From CAKUFA01 sp963618735 (GTDB lineage Bacteria; Bacillota; Clostridia; Christensenellales; Aristaeellaceae): a DNA stretch of 64,000 bases. A program made the position numbers and the translations under genes. Numbering within the stretch: position 1 is the stretch's first letter; every line of letters begins with the position of its first letter. The stretch covers positions 1 to 64,000 of the forward strand of contig CAVEUM010000002.1 of NCBI GenBank assembly GCA_963618735.1, given 5' to 3'. The notes under the pieces were generated by a model that saw only the letters and a program-made list of their open reading frames with translations, had not been told where the DNA came from and made no database searches. Below, in pieces: positions 16,809 through 24,030 of the stretch.

Positions 16809-18326
16809 ATGAAGAAAGCTGCCTTTGCGCTGTTGCTTGCCTGCCTGCTGGCCGTTTGCGCCTGCGCCTGTGCGCAGACTTTCACCTTCGATGATATTGC
16901 TGCTACGTTGGAAATTGATGACAGCTATATTTTGCTCACTCCGGACAATCTTGATCAGCATCCTGAATGGGTCGCCTCGGAAGGATCCACGCCGGAAGAG
17001 CTGTCCGCGCAATGGAAAGCAGATGGAACCCTGCTGGTTGCTGATTCTTCCGACAGCGTAACCCGTTTCGTGCTCACCGCTGTGCAGGATGAGGATGCTA
17101 CCCAGTATTACGATCTGGATCAGCAGGATACAACCTGCCGAGGCAACTTCCGCAAGCAGCATCTGAAAGGGACAACTTATCAGGAAGCAGGCTATACATA
17201 TCAATCCGCTGAATGGAAGAAATTCAGCACCAACGGCCGTTTTTTAACACTGAAGTATAAGCGCACCACCGAAGGCGGAACTTATCGCGGCTATGCTTAC
17301 CGCACCGTTCGCAACGGATACACCATCACGCTGGACTATCAGGTTTATGGTCGTTCCCTGAAAACCGCCGACAGCAAGGCTCTGGACAAAATCATGTCTG
17401 GTTTCAACTTCACCAGCATTGCCGTCAAGCCCAGCGAAGCCGTTGGCAAGGTGGTCTTCACGTCTACGCCGCCGTCCGAAACGAACACTGGCAGCTTCAC
17501 CGTTTCCGGCACAGGCACAGCCGGCCTGAAGGTTACAGGCGTCATGATGCGCATGTCTTCCAATGACAAGGTCATGGTTGAAGACACCATCAACAAGTCC
17601 GGTGAATTCTCCCTGAAAATGAAGCTGCCCAGCGAGGGCGTGTGGCTGATGACTGTGACGGTGGAAAATGGTGCAACCGTGACACAGGAAGAAGTTTTTG
17701 AAACGACCACCTACGAGTCCACACTGCTTCCTGTCAACTTTGATGAAGAAATTCCTGCCCAGCTGACCAGCGACAAGCTGACCATCACCGGTAAAACCAT
17801 TTCCGGCGTTTCCATCCAGTGCATTGTCAATGATACCTATGATAAGCAGGTGCGCACCAACAACAACGGCACCTTCTCTTTCAAGATTGATACTGCAACC
17901 GAGGGCGACTACGAAATCACCATCACCTTCCAGAAAAAAGATTTTGAAACGCGCCGCTATACCTTCACAGCGAATCGCACCCTGACAGAAAGCGACCTGC
18001 GCGCCAGATACATTGAAGAAGCCATTAAGCCGGCCTATTCTACCCTGACGAAAAAGCTTTCCGGCTACACGGGACGCATCATGAAATATAAGCTCTATGC
18101 CGTGAAGATTGCAAAAGAAGGCGAACAGTGGGTCATCACCATGGCTATGGACAAGACGAAGAAGGGCGTCTATAAGAATTTTGTTGTGGTAACCACCACC
18201 GAAGAACCCAACTTCTCTATGGACAGTCAGCAAACCATGTATGGCCGCTGCACAGGTGCCTATGAAACCACCGATGGTGAAAACGCAGTCACCTACCCTG
18301 GCTTTGAGCTTCTATTCTGGGACTAA
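16809..18326 (+). CDS. Secreted protein with Ig-like (Big-type) domains, function unknown
   Basis: 505 residues. The signal peptide MKKAAFALLLACLLAVCAC... has several Cys near the cleavage site (a lipoprotein is possible but no clean lipobox is seen). An N-terminal domain (about 25-205) is followed by two Ig-like domains (about 210-305 with SGTGTAGLKVTGV, and 315-395 with ITGKTISGVSIQCIVND), and a C-terminal region of about 105 residues (KLYAVKIAKEGEQWVITMAM). Such repeats are typical of extracellular stress- or adhesion-type proteins. The ATG at 16809 fits the signal peptide; GAGAGG lies 12 bases upstream. Confidence 0.78.
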   Translation: MKKAAFALLLACLLAVCACACAQTFTFDDIAATLEIDDSYILLTPDNLDQHPEWVASEGSTPEELSAQWKADGTLLVADSSDSVTRFVLTAVQDEDATQYYDLDQQDTTCRGNFRKQHLKGTTYQEAGYTYQSAEWKKFSTNGRFLTLKYKRTTEGGTYRGYAYRTVRNGYTITLDYQVYGRSLKTADSKALDKIMSGFNFTSIAVKPSEAVGKVVFTSTPPSETNTGSFTVSGTGTAGLKVTGVMMRMSSNDKVMVEDTINKSGEFSLKMKLPSEGVWLMTVTVENGATVTQEEVFETTTYESTLLPVNFDEEIPAQLTSDKLTITGKTISGVSIQCIVNDTYDKQVRTNNNGTFSFKIDTATEGDYEITITFQKKDFETRRYTFTANRTLTESDLRARYIEEAIKPAYSTLTKKLSGYTGRIMKYKLYAVKIAKEGEQWVITMAMDKTKKGVYKNFVVVTTTEEPNFSMDSQQTMYGRCTGAYETTDGENAVTYPGFELLFWD

Positions 18327-18345
18327 CACCATTTCGCGCATAAGT

Positions 18346-18392
18346 AAGAGGGAAGGAAACGCAATTGGAACGTTTCCTTCCCTCTTCTTTTT
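18346..18392. terminator. Convergent terminator between the Ig-like gene and nth
   Basis: A 16-bp perfect stem (18346-18361 with 18371-18386) carries CTTTTT on the plus side. It probably serves the plus-strand gene and perhaps nth on the other strand. Confidence 0.9.
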
Positions 18393-18411
18393 CATGAAGC
18401 TCTTATTCGTG

Positions 18412-19041
18412 TTATTTGGGCTGCCTGACATGCTTGCACAAGTCGTGCAGTGTGCACATTTCACATAGCGGACGCTGTGCCTTGCACACACGCCTGCCAT
18501 GGAAAATCAGCTGATGATGTGCATCACGCCAGTCTTCTTTGGGGATTGCGCGCATAAGCTGTCGTTCAGTTTCTTCCACCGTGGAGGCATCCGCAAGGCC
18601 AAGTCGATTGCTGACGCGAAAAACATGCGTATCCACTGGGAGTGCAGGTATGTCAAAGGCGAAGGCCATCACCACGTTAGCTGTTTTTCGTCCAACGCCC
18701 GGCAGCTTCGTCAGTTCTTCCATGGTAGAAGGGACTTCACCGCCATACTGGGCAACAATCATCCGACAGGCATCAATAATATGATCCGATTTGGTCTTAA
18801 AGCCGCAGCTTTTCACCATGGGATACAAATCCTCAACAGAAGCCGCAGCCATGCTGACGACATCCGGATAGCGTGCAAAAACGGCAGGAGTCACCTTGTT
18901 GACCTGCTTATCCGTGCATTGCGCCGAAAGAATGGTCGCCACCAAGGTCTCGTAGGGATTGGTAAAGTTCAGCTCTGGCCGCGGATTGGGATACAACCGT
19001 TTTAATTCCGCGAGGATTTTCGTTTTGCTGGATGCAGGCAT
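18412..19041 (-). CDS. nth: Endonuclease III (base-excision repair DNA glycosylase/AP lyase)
   Basis: 209 residues, the usual Nth size. The helix-hairpin-helix LPGVGRKTANVV, the catalytic-Lys region (LSAQCTDKQVN) and the catalytic Asp in PVDTHVFRVSNR are present. The C-terminal [4Fe-4S] ligands follow the exact Cx6Cx2Cx5C pattern. It removes oxidised pyrimidines. ATG 19041 has GGGGAG eight bases upstream; a TTG seven codons earlier overlaps the folT stop. It is co-directional with folT and probably shares its THF-riboswitch promoter, an unrelated passenger function. Confidence 0.95.
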   Translation of the reverse strand: MPASSKTKILAELKRLYPNPRPELNFTNPYETLVATILSAQCTDKQVNKVTPAVFARYPDVVSMAAASVEDLYPMVKSCGFKTKSDHIIDACRMIVAQYGGEVPSTMEELTKLPGVGRKTANVVMAFAFDIPALPVDTHVFRVSNRLGLADASTVEETERQLMRAIPKEDWRDAHHQLIFHGRRVCKAQRPLCEMCTLHDLCKHVRQPK

Positions 19042-19058
19042 GGATCTTGCTCCCCTCT

Positions 19059-19595
19059 TCAAAGCCTGTAAACAGAAGCAGGCAGTCGTTTCATGAGTTT
19101 GCCAACGCCTAAAAGGATGGCCACATTGATAGGATACTGAACAGCACTGCGAATTAGCCGTGGCACCATGCGAATCCAGAATGCATCATGAGCATGAGGC
19201 AAAATCCCCATCCAGTACAGACAAAGGCTATTGAGAATGATGCTGCAAATCACCGTTACCGCCAGCATACACAGCGCCGCACGGATCAGGGTTATTTCCT
19301 TTCGATACAGGAAAATGCCATAGAAGAAGCCTGTCAGAGCTGCAACTGCAGTCAGCCCGGGAAAAGGCGTCTGTCCGGAAATGACCGTTCCCAGAAGATC
19401 CGCCACCGTTGTAACCATGGTGGAACCCACAGGCCCCAGCAAAATGCCAGACACTGCTACAGGGATAAAGCTGAAGCTAATGCGGACATAGTCCCCCATG
19501 CTGATGGAAAAAAGCCGCTCCAGAATGATCTTCATTGCGGTCAGAATGCCCAGCATGCACACAGCCTTCGTTGTCAGTTGAAATTTTTGATGCAT
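19059..19595 (-). CDS. folT: Folate ECF transporter substrate-binding (S) component
   Basis: 178 residues, very hydrophobic, about six membrane segments. The motif GDYVRISFSFIPVAVSGILLGP and the PFPGLTAV region match the FolT group of ECF S components, which capture folates and hand them to a shared EcfAAT energising module (not in this window). ATG 19595 is preceded by GGGGG; a longer reading would run into the riboswitch. The leader carries a tetrahydrofolate riboswitch, which independently supports the folate assignment. Confidence 0.92.
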   Translation of the reverse strand: MHQKFQLTTKAVCMLGILTAMKIILERLFSISMGDYVRISFSFIPVAVSGILLGPVGSTMVTTVADLLGTVISGQTPFPGLTAVAALTGFFYGIFLYRKEITLIRAALCMLAVTVICSIILNSLCLYWMGILPHAHDAFWIRMVPRLIRSAVQYPINVAILLGVGKLMKRLPASVYRL

Positions 19596-19671
19596 CAAAA
19601 CAGCCCCCTGTCGTTCAGAATGTACCGCACATGAGCATGCGGTGAAACTTCCTGTTCGCAGGAGGCAGCCG

Positions 19672-19778
19672 AAGCAGCAGCGGGATGCGCCCCAAGCACC
19701 GCATCGACAGACGCCGATTTCGTTCCATGGCAACTCCCCGTCCATGAACACTTAACGCGCTTAAGGCTACTCTGCCTG
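19672..19778 (-). promoter_or_regulatory. Tetrahydrofolate (THF) riboswitch of folT
   Basis: Read on the minus strand the leader has the THF-class landmarks in order: GGCAGAGTAG, CGCGTTAAGTG, a GGGGAGTTGCC segment, AACGAAA, CGGTG and GCATCCCGCTGC. The GCAG and CTGC ends can close stem P1. It lies between the promoter and folT. The region after it contains a hairpin (ACCGCA / TGCGGT) near the ribosome site that could form part of a translational switch. Binding of THF would be expected to lower folT expression. Confidence 0.9.
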
Positions 19779-19799
19779 ATCTCCGAATCAGGTTTCTAT

Positions 19800-19828
19800 A
19801 TTGTATCCCCTTGATGGCAGAATTTCAA
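19800..19828 (-). promoter_or_regulatory. Promoter of the folT-nth operon
   Basis: Minus strand: TTGAAA (19823-19828), 17 bases, TACAAT (19800-19805), placed directly before the THF riboswitch. Confidence 0.85.
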
Positions 19829-19890
19829 GAGAAAACCTGTAAAAGTACAGCGATTTCGGCAACCGTCTTCGGCTGCGGTTCTGTCTCCAC

Positions 19891-19936
19891 GAAAAAAGCT
19901 GTGAAGGGATCACGTCCCTCCACAGCCTTTTTGCCA
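19891..19936 (-). terminator. Terminator of the asd-dapA-dapB operon
   Basis: Minus strand: a GGCTGTGGAGGGA stem pairs with TCCCTTCACAGC and is followed by TTTTTTC. Confidence 0.92.
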
Positions 19937-20686
19937 TCAATCGGCAAGCATATCATCCATATCATAGCGCCCTGCAGGCTTATCTGCAAGGAAGCACGCG
20001 GCACGAAGCGCGCCTACCGCAAAAACGCTGCGATTTTCGGCGCTATGGCTGACTGTCACACGTTCTGCTTCTCCCAGGAACATCACTTCATGCTCGCCAG
20101 CAATGGTGCCGCCCCGAACCGAATGCATGCCAATCTCGTTGTGGGTACGCTTGCAGTGGTTGCCGCTGCGTCCGCACACCATGTTGCGAGGCTCGTCGTA
20201 GGCATCTGCCACGGCGTTATAGAGCATGAGGGCTGTGCCGCTGGGAGCATCCACCTTGCGGCGGTGATGCATCTCCACGATTTCTACATCGTAGGCATCC
20301 CCCAGTACCTTAGCTGCTTTCCGTGCCAGCTGCCGCAAAAGTGCAATGCCGATGCTCATGTTGGCAGAACGGAAAACGGGAATCTCTTTGGCGGCATCGT
20401 CCACCTGCTTCTCCTGCTCCGCAGTGTAACCCGTGGTGCACAAGACGCAGGGTACATGATGCTGCACCGCATAAGCAAGCAATGCCGTCAGGCCATCAGG
20501 CTTGGAGAAGTCGATGATCACCGTGTCTTCCATGGCAGGAGCCGCGTCAAAACCGGTATAGACTGGATAGGCCGCGTTGCCGGGCACAACGTCTACGCCA
20601 AAGGCAATCTCTTCCCCAGCCTGAATCGCCTGCTCGGCCACGGTTTTTCCCATATGCCCCATGGCGCCGCTGATGATAATCTTCAT
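19937..20686 (-). CDS. dapB: 4-hydroxy-tetrahydrodipicolinate reductase
   Basis: 249 residues. The nucleotide-binding turn SGAMGHMGKTV at the N-terminus, and the EMHHRRKVDAPSGTA block with the catalytic His pair and substrate-binding KxDxPSGT, identify DapB. It reduces the DapA product with NAD(P)H on the way to diaminopimelate and lysine. Its start lies three bases after the dapA stop. It is the last gene of the lysine-riboswitch operon, with a terminator directly after the stop. Confidence 0.96.
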   Translation of the reverse strand: MKIIISGAMGHMGKTVAEQAIQAGEEIAFGVDVVPGNAAYPVYTGFDAAPAMEDTVIIDFSKPDGLTALLAYAVQHHVPCVLCTTGYTAEQEKQVDDAAKEIPVFRSANMSIGIALLRQLARKAAKVLGDAYDVEIVEMHHRRKVDAPSGTALMLYNAVADAYDEPRNMVCGRSGNHCKRTHNEIGMHSVRGGTIAGEHEVMFLGEAERVTVSHSAENRSVFAVGALRAACFLADKPAGRYDMDDMLAD

Positions 20687-20689
20687 GCG

Positions 20690-21592
20690 TTACACCTCCG
20701 CCAGAGGCATGGCAATCCCCAATTCCTGCATCACGCTATACATCTTGCGGCGATTCTCTGTCTGCATAGGAATCAGCGGCAGACGCAATTCCTCATCGCA
20801 CAGTCCCATGGCATGCATGGCAGCCTTAACGGGAATGGGACTGGTCTCGCAGAACAGGGCATTGATCAGGGGCAGATACTTTAGCTGCATCTGTGCGGCC
20901 TTGGCCATCTCGCCATTCAGTGCTGCTTTGGCCATCTCAGTCGTCTCTTTAGGCAGCATGTTGGAAAGCACAGAAATAACGCCTTGGAAGCCGCAGGAGA
21001 TCAGCGGAACCGTCAAATCATCATTGCCGCAATAGAAAGCCGCCTGATCGCCGCAAAGCCGCAGTTTTTCCAACGCCTGTGCCACATCTGCATTGGCTTC
21101 CTTCACAGCCACCACGTTGGGATGATTGCAAATCTTCTCCAGCGTTTTGGGCAGAATATTGATACCCGTGCGGCTGGGCACATTGTACACAATCATCGGA
21201 AGATCGCAACTATCCGCGATGGCGTTGAAATGTGCTGCAAGGCCTTCCTGACTGGTCTTGTTGTAATAGGGCGTCACCACCAGCTGAGCATCCGCGCCGC
21301 AGCTCTTGGCGCTCTTGGCGGCACCAATGGCTTCCTGAGTGCTGTTACTGCCTGTGCCGGCAATCACGGGAATCCGTCCATTCACCTTTTCTACAATGCG
21401 GCGAATCACATTCAGGTGCTCCACCCAGGTCATGGTAGCAGGTTCACCGGTCGTACCAACAGCGACAATGGCATCTACGCCGCCGGCAATCTGCATTTCT
21501 ACCAGCTGATCCAGTGCAGCATAGTCCACTTCTCCATTGTGGAAGGGGGTAATGAGGGCTGTCGCGCAGCCCGTAAACAGTGGCTTCTTCAT
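20690..21592 (-). CDS. dapA: 4-hydroxy-tetrahydrodipicolinate synthase
   Basis: 300 residues, full length. GTTGEPATMTW binds pyruvate and aspartate semialdehyde; YNVPSRTGINI carries the catalytic Tyr, and the Schiff-base Lys is in VVAVKEAN (about residue 162). It condenses pyruvate with aspartate semialdehyde, the product of Asd encoded just upstream. The ATG follows AGGAGAATCGCC. It is the middle gene of asd-dapA-dapB. Confidence 0.97.
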   Translation of the reverse strand: MKKPLFTGCATALITPFHNGEVDYAALDQLVEMQIAGGVDAIVAVGTTGEPATMTWVEHLNVIRRIVEKVNGRIPVIAGTGSNSTQEAIGAAKSAKSCGADAQLVVTPYYNKTSQEGLAAHFNAIADSCDLPMIVYNVPSRTGINILPKTLEKICNHPNVVAVKEANADVAQALEKLRLCGDQAAFYCGNDDLTVPLISCGFQGVISVLSNMLPKETTEMAKAALNGEMAKAAQMQLKYLPLINALFCETSPIPVKAAMHAMGLCDEELRLPLIPMQTENRRKMYSVMQELGIAMPLAEV

Positions 21593-21608
21593 GGCGATTC
21601 TCCTTTGC

Positions 21609-22697
21609 TTAAGTGCGGGGTTCGATGTATCCCTTCCGGCACAGCAGTTCAGCTGTCAAAATGCCGCCGCCTGCGGCACCGCGAACCGTGTTGTGGCTCA
21701 GGCATACAAACTTATAGTCAAACAATACATCAGGACGCAGACGGCCAATGGATACACCAAAGCCGCCCTGGAAATCCCGATCCAGGCGGGTCTGAGGACG
21801 GGAAGGATCTTCAAAATACTGCAGGAAGGGCTTGGGCGCACTGGGCAGTTCCAGCCGCTGGGCTTCCGTTTCCCAGTTGTTCCACTTTTCCAGAATCTGC
21901 TCCATGGTGGGCTTATGAGCAAAAGACACGGAAACAGCAGCCATATGGCCATCCGCAGCAGCAACACGCAGGCACTGAGCGCTAATCACGGGCTTCTGTG
22001 CGTTGACGATTTCACCATCAACGACCTTGCCCCACAGCTTCAAGGGCTCCTTTTCACTCTTCTCATCCTCACCGCCGATGTACGGGATGACGTTGTCCAC
22101 CATTTCCGGCCAGGTTTTGAAGGTCTTTCCTGCACCGCTGATTGCCTGATAGGTGCACACGCTGACCTTCTCGGGGCCGAACTCCATCAAGGGTGTCAAA
22201 GCAGGGACGTAGCTCTGAATGGAACAGTTAGGCTTCACGGCGATAAAGCCGCGCTTGCAGCCCAGCCGCTTCCGCTGAGTCTCGATCACAGCAATATGAT
22301 CCGCGTTGATTTCCGGCACTACCATGGGCACATCGGGCAGACCGCGGCAGGCGCTGTTATTGCTGACCACAGGAATCTCGTGACGAGCGTAATTTTCCTC
22401 CAGGGCACGAATTTCATCTTTTTTCATGTCAACCGCGCAAAAGACAAAATCAACCAGTTTTCCCATGGCCTCCACGTCCTGCGCGTCCAGCACCGTCATA
22501 TGGCGAACGCTTTCAGGAATCTCCCAGTCAAAGGCCCAGCGATCACCCACGGCTTCCTCATACGTCTTGCCGGCACTGCGGGCAGATGCCGCCAGTGCGG
22601 TAATATGGAACCACGGATGTCCCTGCAGCAGGGAAATAAAACGCTGACCAACCATGCCCGTTGCGCCGACAATACCAACCCGATATTGCTTCTCCAT
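21609..22697 (-). CDS. asd: Aspartate-semialdehyde dehydrogenase
   Basis: 362 residues. NADP-binding GIVGATGMVGQRF is at the N-terminus and the catalytic Cys is in VKPNCSIQS. The length and the SNNSACRGLPDVPMVVPEIN block resemble the archaeal/fungal-type ASADH branch, also found in some Clostridia, rather than the E. coli branch. It makes aspartate semialdehyde for lysine/DAP, threonine and methionine. The ATG has AAGGAG ten bases upstream. It is the first gene of the operon, directly behind the lysine riboswitch. Confidence 0.95.
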   Translation of the reverse strand: MEKQYRVGIVGATGMVGQRFISLLQGHPWFHITALAASARSAGKTYEEAVGDRWAFDWEIPESVRHMTVLDAQDVEAMGKLVDFVFCAVDMKKDEIRALEENYARHEIPVVSNNSACRGLPDVPMVVPEINADHIAVIETQRKRLGCKRGFIAVKPNCSIQSYVPALTPLMEFGPEKVSVCTYQAISGAGKTFKTWPEMVDNVIPYIGGEDEKSEKEPLKLWGKVVDGEIVNAQKPVISAQCLRVAAADGHMAAVSVSFAHKPTMEQILEKWNNWETEAQRLELPSAPKPFLQYFEDPSRPQTRLDRDFQGGFGVSIGRLRPDVLFDYKFVCLSHNTVRGAAGGGILTAELLCRKGYIEPRT

Positions 22698-22751
22698 CTG
22701 CTTGCCACTCCTTTATTCATTGCCAGTTTCAAAATAATGAATCACGATAAA

Positions 22752-22784
22752 CAGAAAAACACCCCAGGACTTCCTGCGGTGCGC
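22752..22784 (-). terminator. Regulatory terminator of the lysine riboswitch
   Basis: Minus strand: a 10-bp stem (22772-22781 with 22760-22769, one mismatch) is followed by TTTTTCTGTTT, between the aptamer and asd. It fits lysine-dependent transcription termination. Confidence 0.85.
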
Positions 22785-22818
22785 AACTGCCGATCCACGC
22801 CTAAAGACGTGCATCCAT

Positions 22819-22998
22819 CAGTGAACCAGCGCTCCGCCAGGCCGCTTTGCCTGATGACAGTCGCAGACCTGTTTGCCCTGCGCCCAAGAGCACCGTTCAC
22901 GGTACACGGTGACTTTCGGCATCGTCCCCTTTCCCGCAGCATCTTTGAAAACCGTCTTCTCCGCTGCGGTACATCATGAAAGATGCGCCTCTGGTTCA
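22819..22998 (-). promoter_or_regulatory. Lysine riboswitch (L box)
   Basis: On the minus strand the L-box landmarks appear in order: AGAGGCGC, GGAGAAGAC, GAAAGGGG followed by GATGCCGAAAG, TTGGGCGCAGGG, GACTGTCATC and CCTGGCGGAGCGCTGGTT. The order and spacing match known lysC leaders. A terminator follows before asd, so lysine would switch off the asd-dapA-dapB operon by premature termination. The 454-base gap upstream of asd is explained by this element, its terminator and two divergent promoters. Confidence 0.93.
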
Positions 22999-23022
22999 TT
23001 CATCGTTATTTGATTCTCCTGC

Positions 23023-23051
23023 ATCATACCATGAAGTGAGGCAGATGTCAA
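23023..23051 (-). promoter_or_regulatory. Promoter of the lysine-riboswitch operon
   Basis: Minus strand: TTGACA (23046-23051), 17 bases, TATGAT (23023-23028), about 25 bases before the aptamer. Confidence 0.9.
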
Positions 23052-23082
23052 CGTTTCCTATAGGAAGATTCTTATTTTTAGG

Positions 23083-23104
23083 CAAAGGACGGATTTGTCC
23101 TTTG
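23083..23104. promoter_or_regulatory. Inverted repeat overlapping a -35 box (possible operator)
   Basis: CAAAGGAC (23083-23090) and GTCCTTTG (23097-23104) form a perfect 8-bp inverted repeat with a 6-base spacer; the right arm covers the start of the TTGACG -35 box of the next gene. It could bind a dimeric repressor; no regulator is identified. Confidence 0.35.
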
Positions 23105-23130
23105 ACGCAGGCTTCTCTTTGCCGTAATGT
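23102..23130 (+). promoter_or_regulatory. Promoter of the CmpB-family membrane protein gene
   Basis: TTGACG (23102-23107), 17 bases, TAATGT (23125-23130). Confidence 0.6.
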
Positions 23131-23151
23131 TAGGTTGAGGGAGGTGGTCTC

Positions 23152-23934
23152 ATGCCCATTGAGATCAAATACTACATTCTGCTTTTCTTTGCATCCGCTT
23201 TTTTAGGCTGGGTGATGGAGGTTGTCTGCAAGCTGATTCAGTTCCATCGCTTCATCAACCGCGGCTTTCTGCTTGGCCCTATCTGTCCCATTTACGGATT
23301 TGGCTCGGTGTTGGTTACCGCATTGCTGTCCCACTATGCGGATCGTCCGCTGGCAGTGTTTTGCCTGGGTATGGTGGTGTGCGGCACGCTGGAATACATG
23401 ACCAGCTTTGTGCTCGAGAAGCTTTTCCACGCCCGATGGTGGGATTACAGCCAGAAGCGTTTTAACCTGAATGGCCGCATCTGCGCGGATACGCTGATTC
23501 CCTTCGGTCTGCTGGGACTGGCGATGATTTATTGCGTTAAGCCGTTCCTGTTCCGCCAGTTTGCCTGGCTGCCTGAAATCTGGCTTAACGGCCTTTGTAT
23601 CGGCCTGTGCGTAGTTTTCGCAGCAGATACGATTCTTTCCACCTGTGTGCTTGGACAGATTCGCCATCACGCCGCCAATGCTGCCGGTGACAGCACCGAG
23701 GCCATCACTGCCGCAGTGCGAGCGCATCTAGCAGAGGGCGGCATCCTCATGCGGCGTACCCTGCGCGCCTTCCCCTATGCCAGACTGTATAACCGAAAGC
23801 TGTTGGAACGTCTGAAAGCACAGCGGCAAGCCATACAGAAGGAAATGCAGGCGCAGCAGGAGAAGATTCGTCTGGATATCAAGCATCGTGAAGACAAGCT
23901 TCGCGAGGAATTGCGCAACAAGCGCAGGCGCTAA
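23152..23934 (+). CDS. Membrane protein of the CmpB-type 'putative ABC permease' family (PF06541-like)
   Basis: 260 residues. About five membrane segments lie in the first 175 residues, with FLGWVMEVVCKL, RGFLLGPICPIYGFGSVL and TSFVLEKLFHARWWDYS, all characteristic of this family. The last ~55 residues are a highly charged helix (Gln/Glu/Lys/Arg-rich, likely coiled coil), cytoplasmic by prediction. Despite its database name, no transport partner is near. Its role is unknown. AGGGAGG precedes the ATG. Confidence 0.82.
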   Translation: MPIEIKYYILLFFASAFLGWVMEVVCKLIQFHRFINRGFLLGPICPIYGFGSVLVTALLSHYADRPLAVFCLGMVVCGTLEYMTSFVLEKLFHARWWDYSQKRFNLNGRICADTLIPFGLLGLAMIYCVKPFLFRQFAWLPEIWLNGLCIGLCVVFAADTILSTCVLGQIRHHAANAAGDSTEAITAAVRAHLAEGGILMRRTLRAFPYARLYNRKLLERLKAQRQAIQKEMQAQQEKIRLDIKHREDKLREELRNKRRR

Positions 23935-23956
23935 GACATCCTCCTGCAGAAAATGC

Positions 23957-23985
23957 TTGTCAATTGCCGCAAAATCGGCTATGAT
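23957..23985 (+). promoter_or_regulatory. Promoter of lepA
   Basis: TTGTCA (23957-23962), 17 bases, TATGAT (23980-23985). Confidence 0.78.
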
Positions 23986-24030
23986 AGAGTGATGAAAACT
24001 CTTCCCAACAGGCTGATGGAGGGATTTATT

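Noticed and set aside
19596..19751. N-terminal extension of FolT
   Set aside because: The region is the THF riboswitch; ATG 19595 has its own ribosome site.
22742..22999. Short minus-strand open frame in the asd leader
   Set aside because: It is the lysine riboswitch sequence; conserved RNA landmarks explain it better than a protein.
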